Shown piece after piece: positions 31,553-41,011 of a stretch of DNA of 64,000 nt (the stretch's first letter is position 1; the number at the start of each line of letters is the position of its first letter). The notes below the pieces were generated by a model that did no database searches, had not been told where the DNA came from, and saw nothing but the letters and a program-made list of their open reading frames with translations. Origin of the DNA: JAWXVD01 sp044425705 (GTDB lineage: Bacteria; Bacillota; Clostridia; Lachnospirales; Lachnospiraceae); contig JAWXVD010000005.1 of assembly GCA_044425705.1 (NCBI GenBank), forward strand, positions 4,898-68,897, in the 5' to 3' direction. The position numbers and the translations under genes were made by a program.

Positions 31553-33643
31553 ATGAAACTTGAAGATAAGATTTTAGAGTTAAAAGGTGTGGGTGATAAA
31601 ACAGCCAAATTGTTTCAAAAATTAAAAATAAATACAGTACAAGAGCTATTACAATATTATCCCAGAGAATATCAAATCTATAAGCCTAAGGTATTTTTTG
31701 AGGAAATAAAAAACGGTGAAATGTGTGCAGTTGGTGGTAAATTAAAAGCTCCTGGCTTTGCTTCTAGAAAAATCAGAAATTTAATCATATTGTCTGGAAA
31801 AATTATTGTAGACTCCAATTGTAATCATAGGAATAAGAATATCATTCCACAAATAACGATTACTTTTTTTAATATGCCTTATATTAAAAAGACAATATTT
31901 GTTGGAAAACCATATGTTTTTTACGGTAAACTGATAGAAAAAAATGGTGAATTTATAATGGATCACCCAAAGGTATTTCAGTTAGAAGAATATGAGAAAT
32001 TACTAGGGAAAATGCAACCAATTTATATGTTGACAAAGGGATTAACTAGCAATGGTATTCAAAAGCTAGTAAAGCAATGTTTAGAACGGGAACAATTGCT
32101 AGGGGAATATTTACCTCCTGATTTGTTAAAAGCAGAAGATTTGATTTCTATTAAGGATGCCTATTCATTGATTCATTTTCCAAAGAATATAGAACAGATG
32201 ACACTTGCAAGAAAACGGTTAGCGTTTGATGAATTTTTCATCTTTATGTTATCGATCAGAAAAATGAAAGAAGAAAATAGAGGGATTCCAGTATCAAATC
32301 CCTTGCATACGGTAAAGGAAACAGATGAATTTTTGAATAAATTGCCTTATCAATTAACTCATGCACAGAAAAATGTATGGAAAGAAATGGAAAAGGATTT
32401 GACAAGTGTGTTTGCTATGAATCGCCTTGTGCAAGGTGATGTGGGAAGTGGAAAGACAATTGTAGCTTTCTTGGGTCTATTATTAGTTGCAAAAAATGGA
32501 AGACAAGGCTCTATCATGGCCCCTACTGAAGTGTTAGCTACCCAGCATTATGAAAATTTTGTTTCGTTAAATGAGCAATATGAGCTAGGAATCACACCGG
32601 TACTTTTAGTAGGTTCTATGAAAGCCAAAGAAAAGAGAGAAGCTTATGGTAAAATCGCTTCTGGTGAAGCAAATATAATCGTTGGCACCCATGCTTTGAT
32701 TCAAGAAAAGGTTATTTATAATGAATTAGCACTTGTTGTTACCGATGAACAACATCGTTTTGGTGTTAGACAGAGAGAAAAATTGGCTTCAAAGGGGGAT
32801 TCTGTGCATGTGCTTGTGATGAGTGCCACACCGATTCCTAGAACCCTAGCTATCATTTTATATGGAGATTTGCATATATCAGTTATAGATGAAATGCCTC
32901 TTGGACGAATGCCCATTAAGAATTGCGTGGTAAACACTAGCTTTAGACCAAAAGCCTATGAATTTATTACTAGTGAAATCGATAAAGGAAGGCAAGCCTA
33001 TGTGATTTGTCCAATGGTAGAAGAAGGGCAAATGGAAGAGTTAGAAAACGTAGTAGAATATACGGAAAAACTTCGTAACTACTTGCCACCGAGAATACAA
33101 ATTGCCTATTTGCACGGTAAAATGAAAGCTGCTGAAAAAAATACAATTATGGATGATTTTTCTAATGGAAGAATACAGGTGTTAGTGTCTACTACGGTCA
33201 TTGAAGTTGGTATTAATGTTCCTAATGCAACAGTTATGATGGTAGAAAATGCGGAGCGATTCGGACTTGCACAGCTCCATCAATTACGTGGACGTGTTGG
33301 ACGAGGGAAAGAACAGTCCTATTGTATGTTCATTTCTAGTTCCGATAACAAAAAAATTATGGATCGATTATCTGTATTGAATCATTCTAATGATGGATTT
33401 TTTATCGCCAATGAAGATTTAAAATCAAGAGGACCTGGAGATTTGTTTGGAATTAGACAAAGTGGACAGTTAGAATTTAAGATTGCGGATATTTATCAAG
33501 ATAGCAATTTATTGATTCATGTAAGCCACTTGGTTGATGGTATTTTAGCTGAGGATCCAGAGTTGTTAATGGAGGAACATGCTGGTATAAAATCCTTATT
33601 AGAACGACAACTAACTTCCAATATAGAATTCCATACACTATAA
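31553..33643 (+). CDS. recG: ATP-dependent DNA helicase RecG
   Basis: A 696-residue superfamily 2 helicase that remodels stalled forks and branched DNA. Order: N-terminal wedge/OB domain (LKGVGDKTAKLFQKLKINTV, then YYPREYQ), helicase motif I QGDVGSGKTIVAFLG, motif II VVTDEQHRFGVRQRE (DEQH, family specific), motif III MSATPIPRTLA, motifs V and VI VSTTVIEVGINVPNA and HQLRGRVGRGKEQS, and the C-terminal TRG segment (LKSRGPGDLFGIRQSG). Full length. GGGAG precedes ATG 31553. Confidence 0.98.
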   Translation: MKLEDKILELKGVGDKTAKLFQKLKINTVQELLQYYPREYQIYKPKVFFEEIKNGEMCAVGGKLKAPGFASRKIRNLIILSGKIIVDSNCNHRNKNIIPQITITFFNMPYIKKTIFVGKPYVFYGKLIEKNGEFIMDHPKVFQLEEYEKLLGKMQPIYMLTKGLTSNGIQKLVKQCLEREQLLGEYLPPDLLKAEDLISIKDAYSLIHFPKNIEQMTLARKRLAFDEFFIFMLSIRKMKEENRGIPVSNPLHTVKETDEFLNKLPYQLTHAQKNVWKEMEKDLTSVFAMNRLVQGDVGSGKTIVAFLGLLLVAKNGRQGSIMAPTEVLATQHYENFVSLNEQYELGITPVLLVGSMKAKEKREAYGKIASGEANIIVGTHALIQEKVIYNELALVVTDEQHRFGVRQREKLASKGDSVHVLVMSATPIPRTLAIILYGDLHISVIDEMPLGRMPIKNCVVNTSFRPKAYEFITSEIDKGRQAYVICPMVEEGQMEELENVVEYTEKLRNYLPPRIQIAYLHGKMKAAEKNTIMDDFSNGRIQVLVSTTVIEVGINVPNATVMMVENAERFGLAQLHQLRGRVGRGKEQSYCMFISSSDNKKIMDRLSVLNHSNDGFFIANEDLKSRGPGDLFGIRQSGQLEFKIADIYQDSNLLIHVSHLVDGILAEDPELLMEEHAGIKSLLERQLTSNIEFHTL

Positions 33644-33690
33644 CAATACTGATGATAATTTATTTTGTAAAACTGTTACTGTTTTGTACA

Positions 33691-33728
33691 TATATGGTTA
33701 CAGGTCACGTGTGAATGGTAACCATATA
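33691..33728. repeat. family B palindrome, most perfect copy
   Basis: TATATGGTTACAGGTCACG then TGTGAATGGTAACCATATA: a 38-bp near-perfect palindrome in the recG-degV gap, with outer arms TATATGGTTAC/GTAACCATATA. Confidence 0.85.
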
Positions 33729-33820
33729 TTAAATTAAACTAAATTAATTGACTTTTATACAATATAATTATATTATATATTTTATTAAAAATATATTGTG
33801 ATGAAAGAAGGGTTACAAAA

Positions 33821-34681
33821 TTGAAAGTTGCAGTAATTACAGACAGTAACAGTGGTATTACACAGTATCTAGGAGAGGAACTTGGTATTTCTATTGTACC
33901 AATGCCATTTTCTATTGATGATGAGACTTATTTTGAAGATATCACATTGACAAGAGATGAATTTTACAACAAATTAACTAGCGATGCAACAATTTTTACT
34001 TCGCAACCATCATTAGGAGATATTTTAGATTTATGGAAATCTACTTTAGAAACGTTTGATGAAATTGTATATATACCAATGAGCAGCGGGTTAAGTGGTA
34101 GCTATGAATCAGCAGCTATGCTTGCTCATGAGTTTCAGGGAAAAGTCCAAGTAGTCAATAATTTAAGGATTTCAGTGACCTTGAAACAAGCGGTATTAGA
34201 TGCCTTGTTCTTAGTAAAGGCTGGTAAAACCAGTATAGAAATCAAAGAAATTTTAGAAGAATCATCGTATCAAGCACGTATTTATATTATGGTTGACACC
34301 TTATATTATCTAAAAAAAGGTGGTCGTATTACAGCAGCTGCTGCTGCCCTAGGCACTATGCTAAAAATCAAACCTGTTCTGCAGGTGCAAGGAACGAAAT
34401 TAGATGCCTTTGCTAAGGCAAGGACAAGCAATCAAGGAAAAACATTAATGATTAATGCCATCAAGCATGATCTTGCTACTTGTTTTGAAAATGTAGATCC
34501 GTCTTTGATAAAATTGTCAGTTGTCCATAGTCATAACGAAGAAATAGCACTAGAGTGGAAAGCAGAAATAGAAGCTTTATTTCCAGAATATGAAGTAGAG
34601 TTAGATCATCTTTCCTTAAGTGTTGCCTGTCATGTGGGACCAGGAGCCTTAGCCATAGCAGCTACAAGAATTTGTGATTAA
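33821..34681 (+). CDS. DegV family fatty-acid-binding protein (FakB-like)
   Basis: A 286-residue protein. The family features are an N-terminal ITDSNSGITQYLGEELGIS, the SQPSLGD fatty-acid loop, SSGLSGSYESAAM that contacts the carboxylate, YYLKKGGRITAAAA, and a C-terminal HVGPGALAIA. These proteins hold a fatty acid in a closed pocket and present it to FakA. FakA is encoded two genes upstream, so a functional pair is likely though not proven. The start is TTG 33821 with GAAGGG about eight bases before. Followed by a terminator. Confidence 0.92.
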   Translation: MKVAVITDSNSGITQYLGEELGISIVPMPFSIDDETYFEDITLTRDEFYNKLTSDATIFTSQPSLGDILDLWKSTLETFDEIVYIPMSSGLSGSYESAAMLAHEFQGKVQVVNNLRISVTLKQAVLDALFLVKAGKTSIEIKEILEESSYQARIYIMVDTLYYLKKGGRITAAAAALGTMLKIKPVLQVQGTKLDAFAKARTSNQGKTLMINAIKHDLATCFENVDPSLIKLSVVHSHNEEIALEWKAEIEALFPEYEVELDHLSLSVACHVGPGALAIAATRICD

Positions 34682-34707
34682 CCATGTATAATATATAATA
34701 AAAAGTT

Positions 34708-34757
34708 ACAACCTATCATTAAAAACCAGTAATGGTATACGGTTTTAGGTTGTATTT
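34708..34757 (+). terminator. degV-gene terminator
   Basis: ACAACCTA...AAAACC pairs with GGTTTT...TAGGTTGT, then ATTTTTG. Confidence 0.85.
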
Positions 34758-34779
34758 TTGTGTCTTTTTGAATATTTGT

Positions 34780-34807
34780 TTGATTTTTAAAAGTAATATG
34801 ATATAAT
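34780..34807 (+). promoter_or_regulatory. promoter of the topoisomerase operon
   Basis: TTGATT (34780-34785), 16-base spacer, perfect TATAAT (34802-34807), about 50 bases before the start codon. Confidence 0.65.
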
Positions 34808-34855
34808 ACCAATCGTACATATGTTTTGTTTTATAAGAGAAAGGGGTTTGTTTTT

Positions 34856-36775
34856 ATGGCAAACAATAATTATGATGCATCAAGCATCACTGTGTTAGAA
34901 GGATTAGAGGCAGTTAGAAAACGCCCAGGTATGTATATAGGAAGTGTTTCTACAAAGGGTTTAAATCATTTGATTTATGAAATTGTAGATAATGCGGTAG
35001 ATGAACATTTAGCAGGATTTTGTAATACAATTTCTGTATTTTTAGAAGCAGATGGTTCTGCAACTATAGAAGATAATGGACGTGGTATTCCAGTAGAACT
35101 GCATGAAAAAGGAATGAGTGCAGAAAGACTTGTTTTTACTACATTACATGCAGGTGGTAAATTCGATGATTCTGCTTATAAAACCAGCGGTGGTTTACAT
35201 GGTGTAGGTTCCTCAGTTGTAAATGCATTATCTACTAGATTGACAGTACGTGTCAAAAAGAATGGACAAATTGTGGAAGATAAATACCAGCGAGGTAATC
35301 CTATCGTTGATTTAATAGAAGGGTTGCTTCCAGTGGTTGGAAAGACCAAAGAAACAGGAACTATTGTCAATTTCTTGCCAGATGATACGATCTTCGATAA
35401 AATTAGATTTCGTGAAGATGAAATAAAAAGTCGATTACATGAAACGGCATATTTGAATCCTAATTTAACCATAGTTTATGAAGATCGAAGAGGAAAAGAA
35501 GTTGAACATATCGAATATAGTGAACCTGAGGGAATTATCGGTTTTATAAAAGATATGAACGGTGCAAAAGAAACAGTTCATGATGTGATTTATTTAGCAG
35601 GTGAAAATGATGGGATTTCTGTTGAGGTTGCCTTTCAATATACCAATGAATTCCATGAAAATATTTCAGGATTTTGTAATAATATTTACAATGCGGAAGG
35701 TGGTACCCATCTTACTGGGTTTAAATCTATCTTTACAACGGTGATTAATAATTACGCTAGAGAATTAAATATTTTAAAGGAAAAAGATAATAATTTTACT
35801 GGTGCAGATGTGAGAAATGGGATGACAGCAGTAGTCTCTATTAAACATCCTGATCCTAGATTTGAAGGTCAGACAAAGACTAAATTAGATAATCAAGATG
35901 CAGCGAAAGTTGTAAGTAAAATTACTGGGGAAGAAATCACCAGATATTTTGATAGAAATGTAGAAATTTTAAAAAATGTGATTGGATGTGCTGAAAAAGC
36001 TGCAAAAATTAGAAAATCAGAAGAAAAAGCAAAAACAAACATGCTCACCAAACAAAAATTTTCTTTTGATTCAAACGGCAAATTAGCAAATTGTGAATCT
36101 AAAGATCAAAGTAAATGTGAATTATTTATCGTAGAAGGTGATTCTGCCGGTGGTAGTGCTAAAACAGCCAGAGATCGCTCTTTTCAAGCTATTTTACCAA
36201 TTAGAGGTAAGATATTAAATGTAGAGAAGGCAAGTATCGATAAAGTATTAGCAAATGCAGAAATCAAAACTATGATTAATGCATTCGGATGTGGGTTTTC
36301 TGAAGGATTTGGCAATGATTTTGATATTACAAAATTACGATATGATAAGATTATTATTATGGCTGATGCAGATGTGGATGGTGCACATATCGCTACCTTA
36401 CTATTAACATTATTCTATCGCTTTATGCCAGAATTAATTTTCGAAGGTCATGTTTATTTGGCTATGCCACCTTTATATAAGGTGATGCCTACAAGAGGAA
36501 AAGAAGAATACTTGTACGATGATAAAGCGCTAGCAAAATATAGAAAAACACACAAATCACCATTTACCCTACAACGCTATAAAGGATTAGGTGAAATGGA
36601 TGCGGAACAGCTTTGGGATACTACATTAGATCCTGAAAATAGAAGATTAAAATTAGTAGAAATAGAAGATGCAAGATACGCATCAGAAGTGACGGAAATG
36701 TTAATGGGCTCTGATGTACCACCCAGAAAAGCATTTATTTATAAGTATGCGGCAGAAGCAGAATTAGATGTATAG
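34856..36775 (+). CDS. parE: type IIA DNA topoisomerase subunit B (ParE/GyrB-like)
   Basis: A 639-residue ATPase subunit. The GHKL domain shows VRKRPGMYIGSVSTKGLNHL, EIVDNAVDEHLAG, EDNGRGIPVELHEKG and YKTSGGLHGVGSSVVNALS. The transducer region follows. The TOPRIM domain shows IVEGDSAGGSAKTARDRSFQ, IMADADVDGAHIATLL and a C-terminal RYKGLGEMDAEQLWDTTLD. It pairs with the gene 92 bases downstream. Features of both GyrB and ParE are present. I favour ParE because its partner lacks a GyrA box, and the usual gyrBA locus lies near dnaA, not here. Start ATG 34856, with GAAAGGGG upstream. Confidence 0.85.
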   Translation: MANNNYDASSITVLEGLEAVRKRPGMYIGSVSTKGLNHLIYEIVDNAVDEHLAGFCNTISVFLEADGSATIEDNGRGIPVELHEKGMSAERLVFTTLHAGGKFDDSAYKTSGGLHGVGSSVVNALSTRLTVRVKKNGQIVEDKYQRGNPIVDLIEGLLPVVGKTKETGTIVNFLPDDTIFDKIRFREDEIKSRLHETAYLNPNLTIVYEDRRGKEVEHIEYSEPEGIIGFIKDMNGAKETVHDVIYLAGENDGISVEVAFQYTNEFHENISGFCNNIYNAEGGTHLTGFKSIFTTVINNYARELNILKEKDNNFTGADVRNGMTAVVSIKHPDPRFEGQTKTKLDNQDAAKVVSKITGEEITRYFDRNVEILKNVIGCAEKAAKIRKSEEKAKTNMLTKQKFSFDSNGKLANCESKDQSKCELFIVEGDSAGGSAKTARDRSFQAILPIRGKILNVEKASIDKVLANAEIKTMINAFGCGFSEGFGNDFDITKLRYDKIIIMADADVDGAHIATLLLTLFYRFMPELIFEGHVYLAMPPLYKVMPTRGKEEYLYDDKALAKYRKTHKSPFTLQRYKGLGEMDAEQLWDTTLDPENRRLKLVEIEDARYASEVTEMLMGSDVPPRKAFIYKYAAEAELDV

Positions 36776-36867
36776 GTAAATGTTAATATCATTTATATAG
36801 CAATTTTGTTTTTTTGCTTAGTGATGGAGCATAGAGTGTGAATGAAGATACAGAATTGAGGTTAAGT

Positions 36868-39111
36868 ATGCAATTACAAGAAAATATTATAAAAACGGAT
36901 TATTCCGAGGTTATGCAAAAGTCCTATATTGATTATGCTATGAGTGTTATTGTTGCTCGTGCTTTACCAGATGTTAGAGATGGACTGAAGCCAGTACAGA
37001 GAAGAACTTTATATGATATGCATGAATTAGGCATTCGCTATGACAGACCATATAGAAAAAGTGCAAGAATTGTAGGGGATACCATGGGTAAATATCATCC
37101 TCATGGAGATAGTTCTATTTATGATTCTCTTGTAGTAATGACGCAAGCATTTAAAAAAGGAATGCCTTTAGTAGACGGACATGGAAATTTTGGTAATATC
37201 GAAGGAGATGGTGCTGCCGCCATGCGTTATACAGAAGCTAGGCTGCAGAAAGTAACACAACAAGCATTTTTATCCGATTTAGATAAAAATGTAGTTGATT
37301 TTATTCCTAATTTTGATGAAACAGAAAAAGAGCCTAGTGTACTGCCTGTAAAATTCCCTAATTTACTAGTCAATGGGGCAGAAGGTATTGCTGTTGGTAT
37401 GGCAACCAGTATTCCACCTCATAATTTGGCTGAAGTGATTGATGCTACAACAGCCTATATGAAAAATGAAGAAATTTCCACAGAGGAATTAATGAAGTAT
37501 GTGCAAGGTCCAGATTTTCCTACTGGTGGAATTGTAACCAACAAAGATGAACTCCTAAGCATTTATGAAAAAGGTGCAGGAAAAATCAAAGTCCGTGGAA
37601 AAGTAGATATTGAAAAAGGTAAGGCTGGAAAAACAAATATTATTATTTCTGAAATACCATACACCATGATAGGTGCTAATATTGGAAAATTTTTAATGGA
37701 TGTTGCAAATCTATCAGAAAGCAAAAAAACTACAGATATTCTAGATATTTCAAACCAATCATCCAAAGAAGGCATTCGCATTGTGATTGAGTTACGTAAG
37801 GATGCCAATGTAGATAATTTTATCAATCTACTTTATAAGAAGACAAGATTAGAAGATACTTTTGGCGTGAATATGCTTGCTATTTCTAATGAAAGACCAG
37901 AAACAATGGGATTAAAGCAAATTATCAAAGAAAATGTGGATTTTCAATTTGAGACAAATCGCAGAAAATATGAAAATTTATTAGAAAAAGAAATTGAAAA
38001 AAGAGAAATTCAAGAAGGTTTAATTAAAGCTTGCAATGTAATTGATTTGATTATTGAAATCTTGCGTGGCAGTAAAGATCGTAATATGGTAAAAAAATGC
38101 CTTGTTGATGGTACTGTAGAGGGTATCAAATTTAAGGCGAAAGAATCTAAAATTATGGCATCACAACTTCGTTTTACAGAGAAGCAAGCCAATGCCATTT
38201 TAGATATGCGCCTTTACAAATTAATCGGATTAGAAGTGGAAGCTTTGATGAAAGAACATAATGAAACAGTAGCTAATATTTATCGTTATGAGGATATTCT
38301 TTCAAATAAATCATCTATGACACGTGTGATTATCAAAGAATTACTAACCATCCGGAAAGAGTTTGCAAAACCTAGACAAACAGTAATAGACAATTGTAAA
38401 GAAGCAGTATTTGAAGAAAAGCCAGTACAAGAAATGGAATTGGTTTTCTTAATGGATCGCTTTGGCTATGCAAAAACAGTAGATGTAGCTACTTATGAGA
38501 GAAATAAAGATGCCGCCGATTCAGAAAATAAATATGTATTCCGTTGTATAAACACTGGTAAGATTTATATTTTTACCAATACTGGACAATTACATTCTCT
38601 GAAAGTAAAAGATTTACCATTAGGGAAGTTCAGAGACAAAGGGGTTCCTATTGATAATGTAGGGAATTTCTCTTCTGAAAAAGAACAATTAGTTTTCATT
38701 ACTAGTCAATTAGAATTAGGAGATAGCAAATTATTATTCATGACTCAAAAATCCATGGTGAAAATAGTGGATGGAAGTGAGTTTGATGTAGCCAAACGAA
38801 GTGTTGCTGCAACGAAATTAATGGAAGAAGATGAAGTCGTTCATATCGGCATTGTGAAAGAACAAAAAAATATTGTATTACAGACCCAAGGTGGCTATTT
38901 CTTGAGATTTTCTATAGAAGAGATACCTGAAAAGAAAAAAGGTGCAGTGGGTGTAAGAGGTATGAAATTGACAGGTCAAGATTTTGTAGAAGAAGTATAT
39001 TATACACAAAATGGCGTTGAAAATTCTACTATTTACAAATCAAAAAATATAATTCTAAATCAAATAAAATTAGGAAAACGTGATACAAAAGGTGTTAAGA
39101 TTAGGGTATAA
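36868..39111 (+). CDS. parC: type IIA DNA topoisomerase subunit A (ParC/GyrA-like)
   Basis: About 747 residues. The breakage-reunion domain contains the quinolone region GDTMGKYHPHGDSSIYDSLV, with the usual serine and aspartate, and the catalytic tyrosine in AAAMRYTEARL. Further motifs are FPNLLVNGAEGIAVGMAT and IPPHNLAEVIDA. The C-terminal pinwheel (residues about 495-747) has no QRRGGKG-type GyrA box; the nearest match is KKKGAVGVRGMKL. This argues for a topoisomerase IV-like (decatenating) role. ATG 36868 follows GAGGT at 5-base spacing; an in-frame GTG at 36838 (GGAG) would add ten residues and cannot be excluded. Cotranscribed with the B subunit. Confidence 0.85.
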   Translation: MQLQENIIKTDYSEVMQKSYIDYAMSVIVARALPDVRDGLKPVQRRTLYDMHELGIRYDRPYRKSARIVGDTMGKYHPHGDSSIYDSLVVMTQAFKKGMPLVDGHGNFGNIEGDGAAAMRYTEARLQKVTQQAFLSDLDKNVVDFIPNFDETEKEPSVLPVKFPNLLVNGAEGIAVGMATSIPPHNLAEVIDATTAYMKNEEISTEELMKYVQGPDFPTGGIVTNKDELLSIYEKGAGKIKVRGKVDIEKGKAGKTNIIISEIPYTMIGANIGKFLMDVANLSESKKTTDILDISNQSSKEGIRIVIELRKDANVDNFINLLYKKTRLEDTFGVNMLAISNERPETMGLKQIIKENVDFQFETNRRKYENLLEKEIEKREIQEGLIKACNVIDLIIEILRGSKDRNMVKKCLVDGTVEGIKFKAKESKIMASQLRFTEKQANAILDMRLYKLIGLEVEALMKEHNETVANIYRYEDILSNKSSMTRVIIKELLTIRKEFAKPRQTVIDNCKEAVFEEKPVQEMELVFLMDRFGYAKTVDVATYERNKDAADSENKYVFRCINTGKIYIFTNTGQLHSLKVKDLPLGKFRDKGVPIDNVGNFSSEKEQLVFITSQLELGDSKLLFMTQKSMVKIVDGSEFDVAKRSVAATKLMEEDEVVHIGIVKEQKNIVLQTQGGYFLRFSIEEIPEKKKGAVGVRGMKLTGQDFVEEVYYTQNGVENSTIYKSKNIILNQIKLGKRDTKGVKIRV

Positions 39112-39211
39112 ATAAAAGTTACAGCTGGCACATGAGCAACAAAATTATTTGCATTTTTTGGAAAAATATTTTATACTTAAATCACATGATTTGAAGGAAG
39201 GATACAATAAT

Positions 39212-39769
39212 ATGAGAGTAATTGCTGGCACTGCAAGAAGTTTGCCCTTAAAAGCACCTGTGGGTTTAGAGACGAGGCCGACAACAGATCGCGTAAAGGA
39301 AACGTTATTTAATATGATAAATCCATTATTACCAAATGCTATTTTTGTTGATGTTTTCAGCGGTAGTGGCGGTATTGGTATCGAAGCATTGAGTCGAGGA
39401 GCTAGTAAGTCATATTTCATAGAAAATAATAGACAAGCATTATTGTGTATTCAAGAGAATTTAAGCTTCACAAAGTTAATGAATCAAGCTGTTATATACA
39501 ATCAAGATGCAATAGGAGCCTTGTCTTTTATTCAAGAAGAATATGTAGATATTATTTTTATGGATCCACCTTATCAATCGGATTTAGAAAATTCTGTATT
39601 GAAGGCATTACAAGATAAATCCTATATAGACGATCAAACAATTATTATAATAGAGGCAAAATTAGAGAAAGATTTTTCTTTTGTAACGGAATATGGATTT
39701 TATGTAGAAAAAGAAAAGAAATATAAGACAAATAAGCATGTATTTATAAAAAAAGTGAGTAAAGACTGA
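39212..39769 (+). CDS. rsmD: 16S rRNA (guanine966-N2)-methyltransferase RsmD
   Basis: A 185-residue SAM-dependent methyltransferase: MRVIAGTARSLPLKAPVG at the start, TRPTTDRVKETLFNM, the SAM-binding DVFSGSGGIGIEALSRGA, and the catalytic IIFMDPPYQSDL (DPPY). It modifies G966 of 16S rRNA. The ATG at 39212 begins the typical MRVIAG sequence and follows AAGGAAGGA; the frame extends upstream without a site. rsmD-coaD-ylbJ order matches ylbH-coaD-ylbJ of Bacillus. Confidence 0.96.
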   Translation: MRVIAGTARSLPLKAPVGLETRPTTDRVKETLFNMINPLLPNAIFVDVFSGSGGIGIEALSRGASKSYFIENNRQALLCIQENLSFTKLMNQAVIYNQDAIGALSFIQEEYVDIIFMDPPYQSDLENSVLKALQDKSYIDDQTIIIIEAKLEKDFSFVTEYGFYVEKEKKYKTNKHVFIKKVSKD

Positions 39770-39848
39770 TAACCACGCATATTATAAACTTCTTATGTTT
39801 GTTGTATGACAAGCGTTGACGGTCTGTTAGAAGGGAATTAGAATTGAT

Positions 39849-40349
39849 ATGAAAGCAGCCATTTATCCTGGTAGTTTTGATCCTGTAACATTGGGGCATT
39901 TAGACGTGATTAAACGTGCCGCATCAATTTTTGATGAATTAACTGTAAGTGTTTTAAACAATACCGCGAAAACACCGTTGTTTTCCGTAGAAGAACGTGT
40001 TAGTATACTAGAAGAAGCAGTAAAAGATATGCCAAATGTAAAGGTAGAATCTTTTCAAGGTCTTTTAATAGACTATGCTGCATCTAAAGATATTCATGTT
40101 GCAATTCGTGGCTTACGAGCTATTACAGATTTTGAATTTGAATTGCAAATCGCACAAACTAATAAAAAATTATCAAATGAATCACTGGATACTATGTTTT
40201 TAACAACTAGTCTCGAGTATGCATATTTAAGCTCTTCAAGTGTAAAAGAAATTGCAAGTTTTAATGGCGATATTTCACAATGTGTTCCAGATTTTGTAGC
40301 AGATTTGATTTATGAAAAGTTTGGTCATCGAAGAACTGATAGTGAATAA
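39849..40349 (+). CDS. coaD: phosphopantetheine adenylyltransferase
   Basis: A 166-residue nucleotidyltransferase of coenzyme A synthesis: AIYPGSFDPVTLGHLDVIKR with the TxGH nucleotide motif, VAIRGLRAITDFEFELQIAQ, TMFLTTSLEYAYLSSSSVKE with the S-S-x-x-V-[KR] phosphate motif. Converts phosphopantetheine and ATP to dephospho-CoA. Length and order are standard. A GAAGGGAATT site precedes ATG 39849. Confidence 0.97.
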   Translation: MKAAIYPGSFDPVTLGHLDVIKRAASIFDELTVSVLNNTAKTPLFSVEERVSILEEAVKDMPNVKVESFQGLLIDYAASKDIHVAIRGLRAITDFEFELQIAQTNKKLSNESLDTMFLTTSLEYAYLSSSSVKEIASFNGDISQCVPDFVADLIYEKFGHRRTDSE

Positions 40350-40402
40350 TATTAAGTTTACTGGTGGTGATTCTAAAAAGTATAAAAGGAGTGATTACTA
40401 AA

Positions 40403-40969
40403 ATGGGTAGTAAATTAGAACAATTAATTGAAGCAATAGAAGATTATGTAGATGAGTGTAAATTCCAAACATTTTCTAGCACTAAAATTCTAGTCGACAA
40501 AGAAGAACTCATGTCCTTGTTACGCAATTTGAAAATGAAAACCCCTAACGAAATTAAAAAATGTCAAGAATTAGTTGATAGACAAGAAGAAATACTGAAT
40601 TCGGCTCGTGTAAAAGCAGAAGCCTTGATTAATAATGCAACAATTCAAACAAATGAATTGATTAATGAGCATGAAATTATGCAAGAAGCCTATGCACAAG
40701 CAAATGAAATCGTTGTTTTAGCAACAAATCAAGCCCAAGAAATTCTTGATGTAGCCACAGTAGAATCTAATAACATGCGTGTTGCTGCCTGTGAATATAC
40801 GGACGATATGTTGGCACATGTTGAAAATGTAATTGCTAGTGCAATGGAAAGCACAACCTTCAAATATGATGACTTAATGAAGTCATTAAATGAGTATTAT
40901 GAAGTCATTGTTAGCAATCGTGCTGAGTTGTATCCTTCCGAGGAAACTGTAGAAGGTATAGCAGAGTAG
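40403..40969 (+). CDS. coiled-coil protein (ATPase subunit H/DivIVA-like), unknown role
   Basis: A 188-residue, highly helical acidic protein. The first 45 residues (KLEQLIEAIEDYVDECKFQT, then VDKEELMSLLRNLKMKTPNE) are followed by a long predicted coiled coil of alternating E/Q/A residues (IKKCQELVDRQEEILNSARV, AQANEIVVLATNQAQEIL). Such proteins follow coaD in related Clostridia and are often named for weak likeness to vacuolar ATPase subunit H; the role is not known and could be structural at the cell pole. No membrane segment. AAGGAGTG precedes ATG 40403, which is preferred to the upstream GTG. Confidence 0.75.
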   Translation: MGSKLEQLIEAIEDYVDECKFQTFSSTKILVDKEELMSLLRNLKMKTPNEIKKCQELVDRQEEILNSARVKAEALINNATIQTNELINEHEIMQEAYAQANEIVVLATNQAQEILDVATVESNNMRVAACEYTDDMLAHVENVIASAMESTTFKYDDLMKSLNEYYEVIVSNRAELYPSEETVEGIAE

Positions 40970-41011
40970 TAACCACTATAAGAACTATCGTTTTCTGTAT
41001 GATTAGTACAT

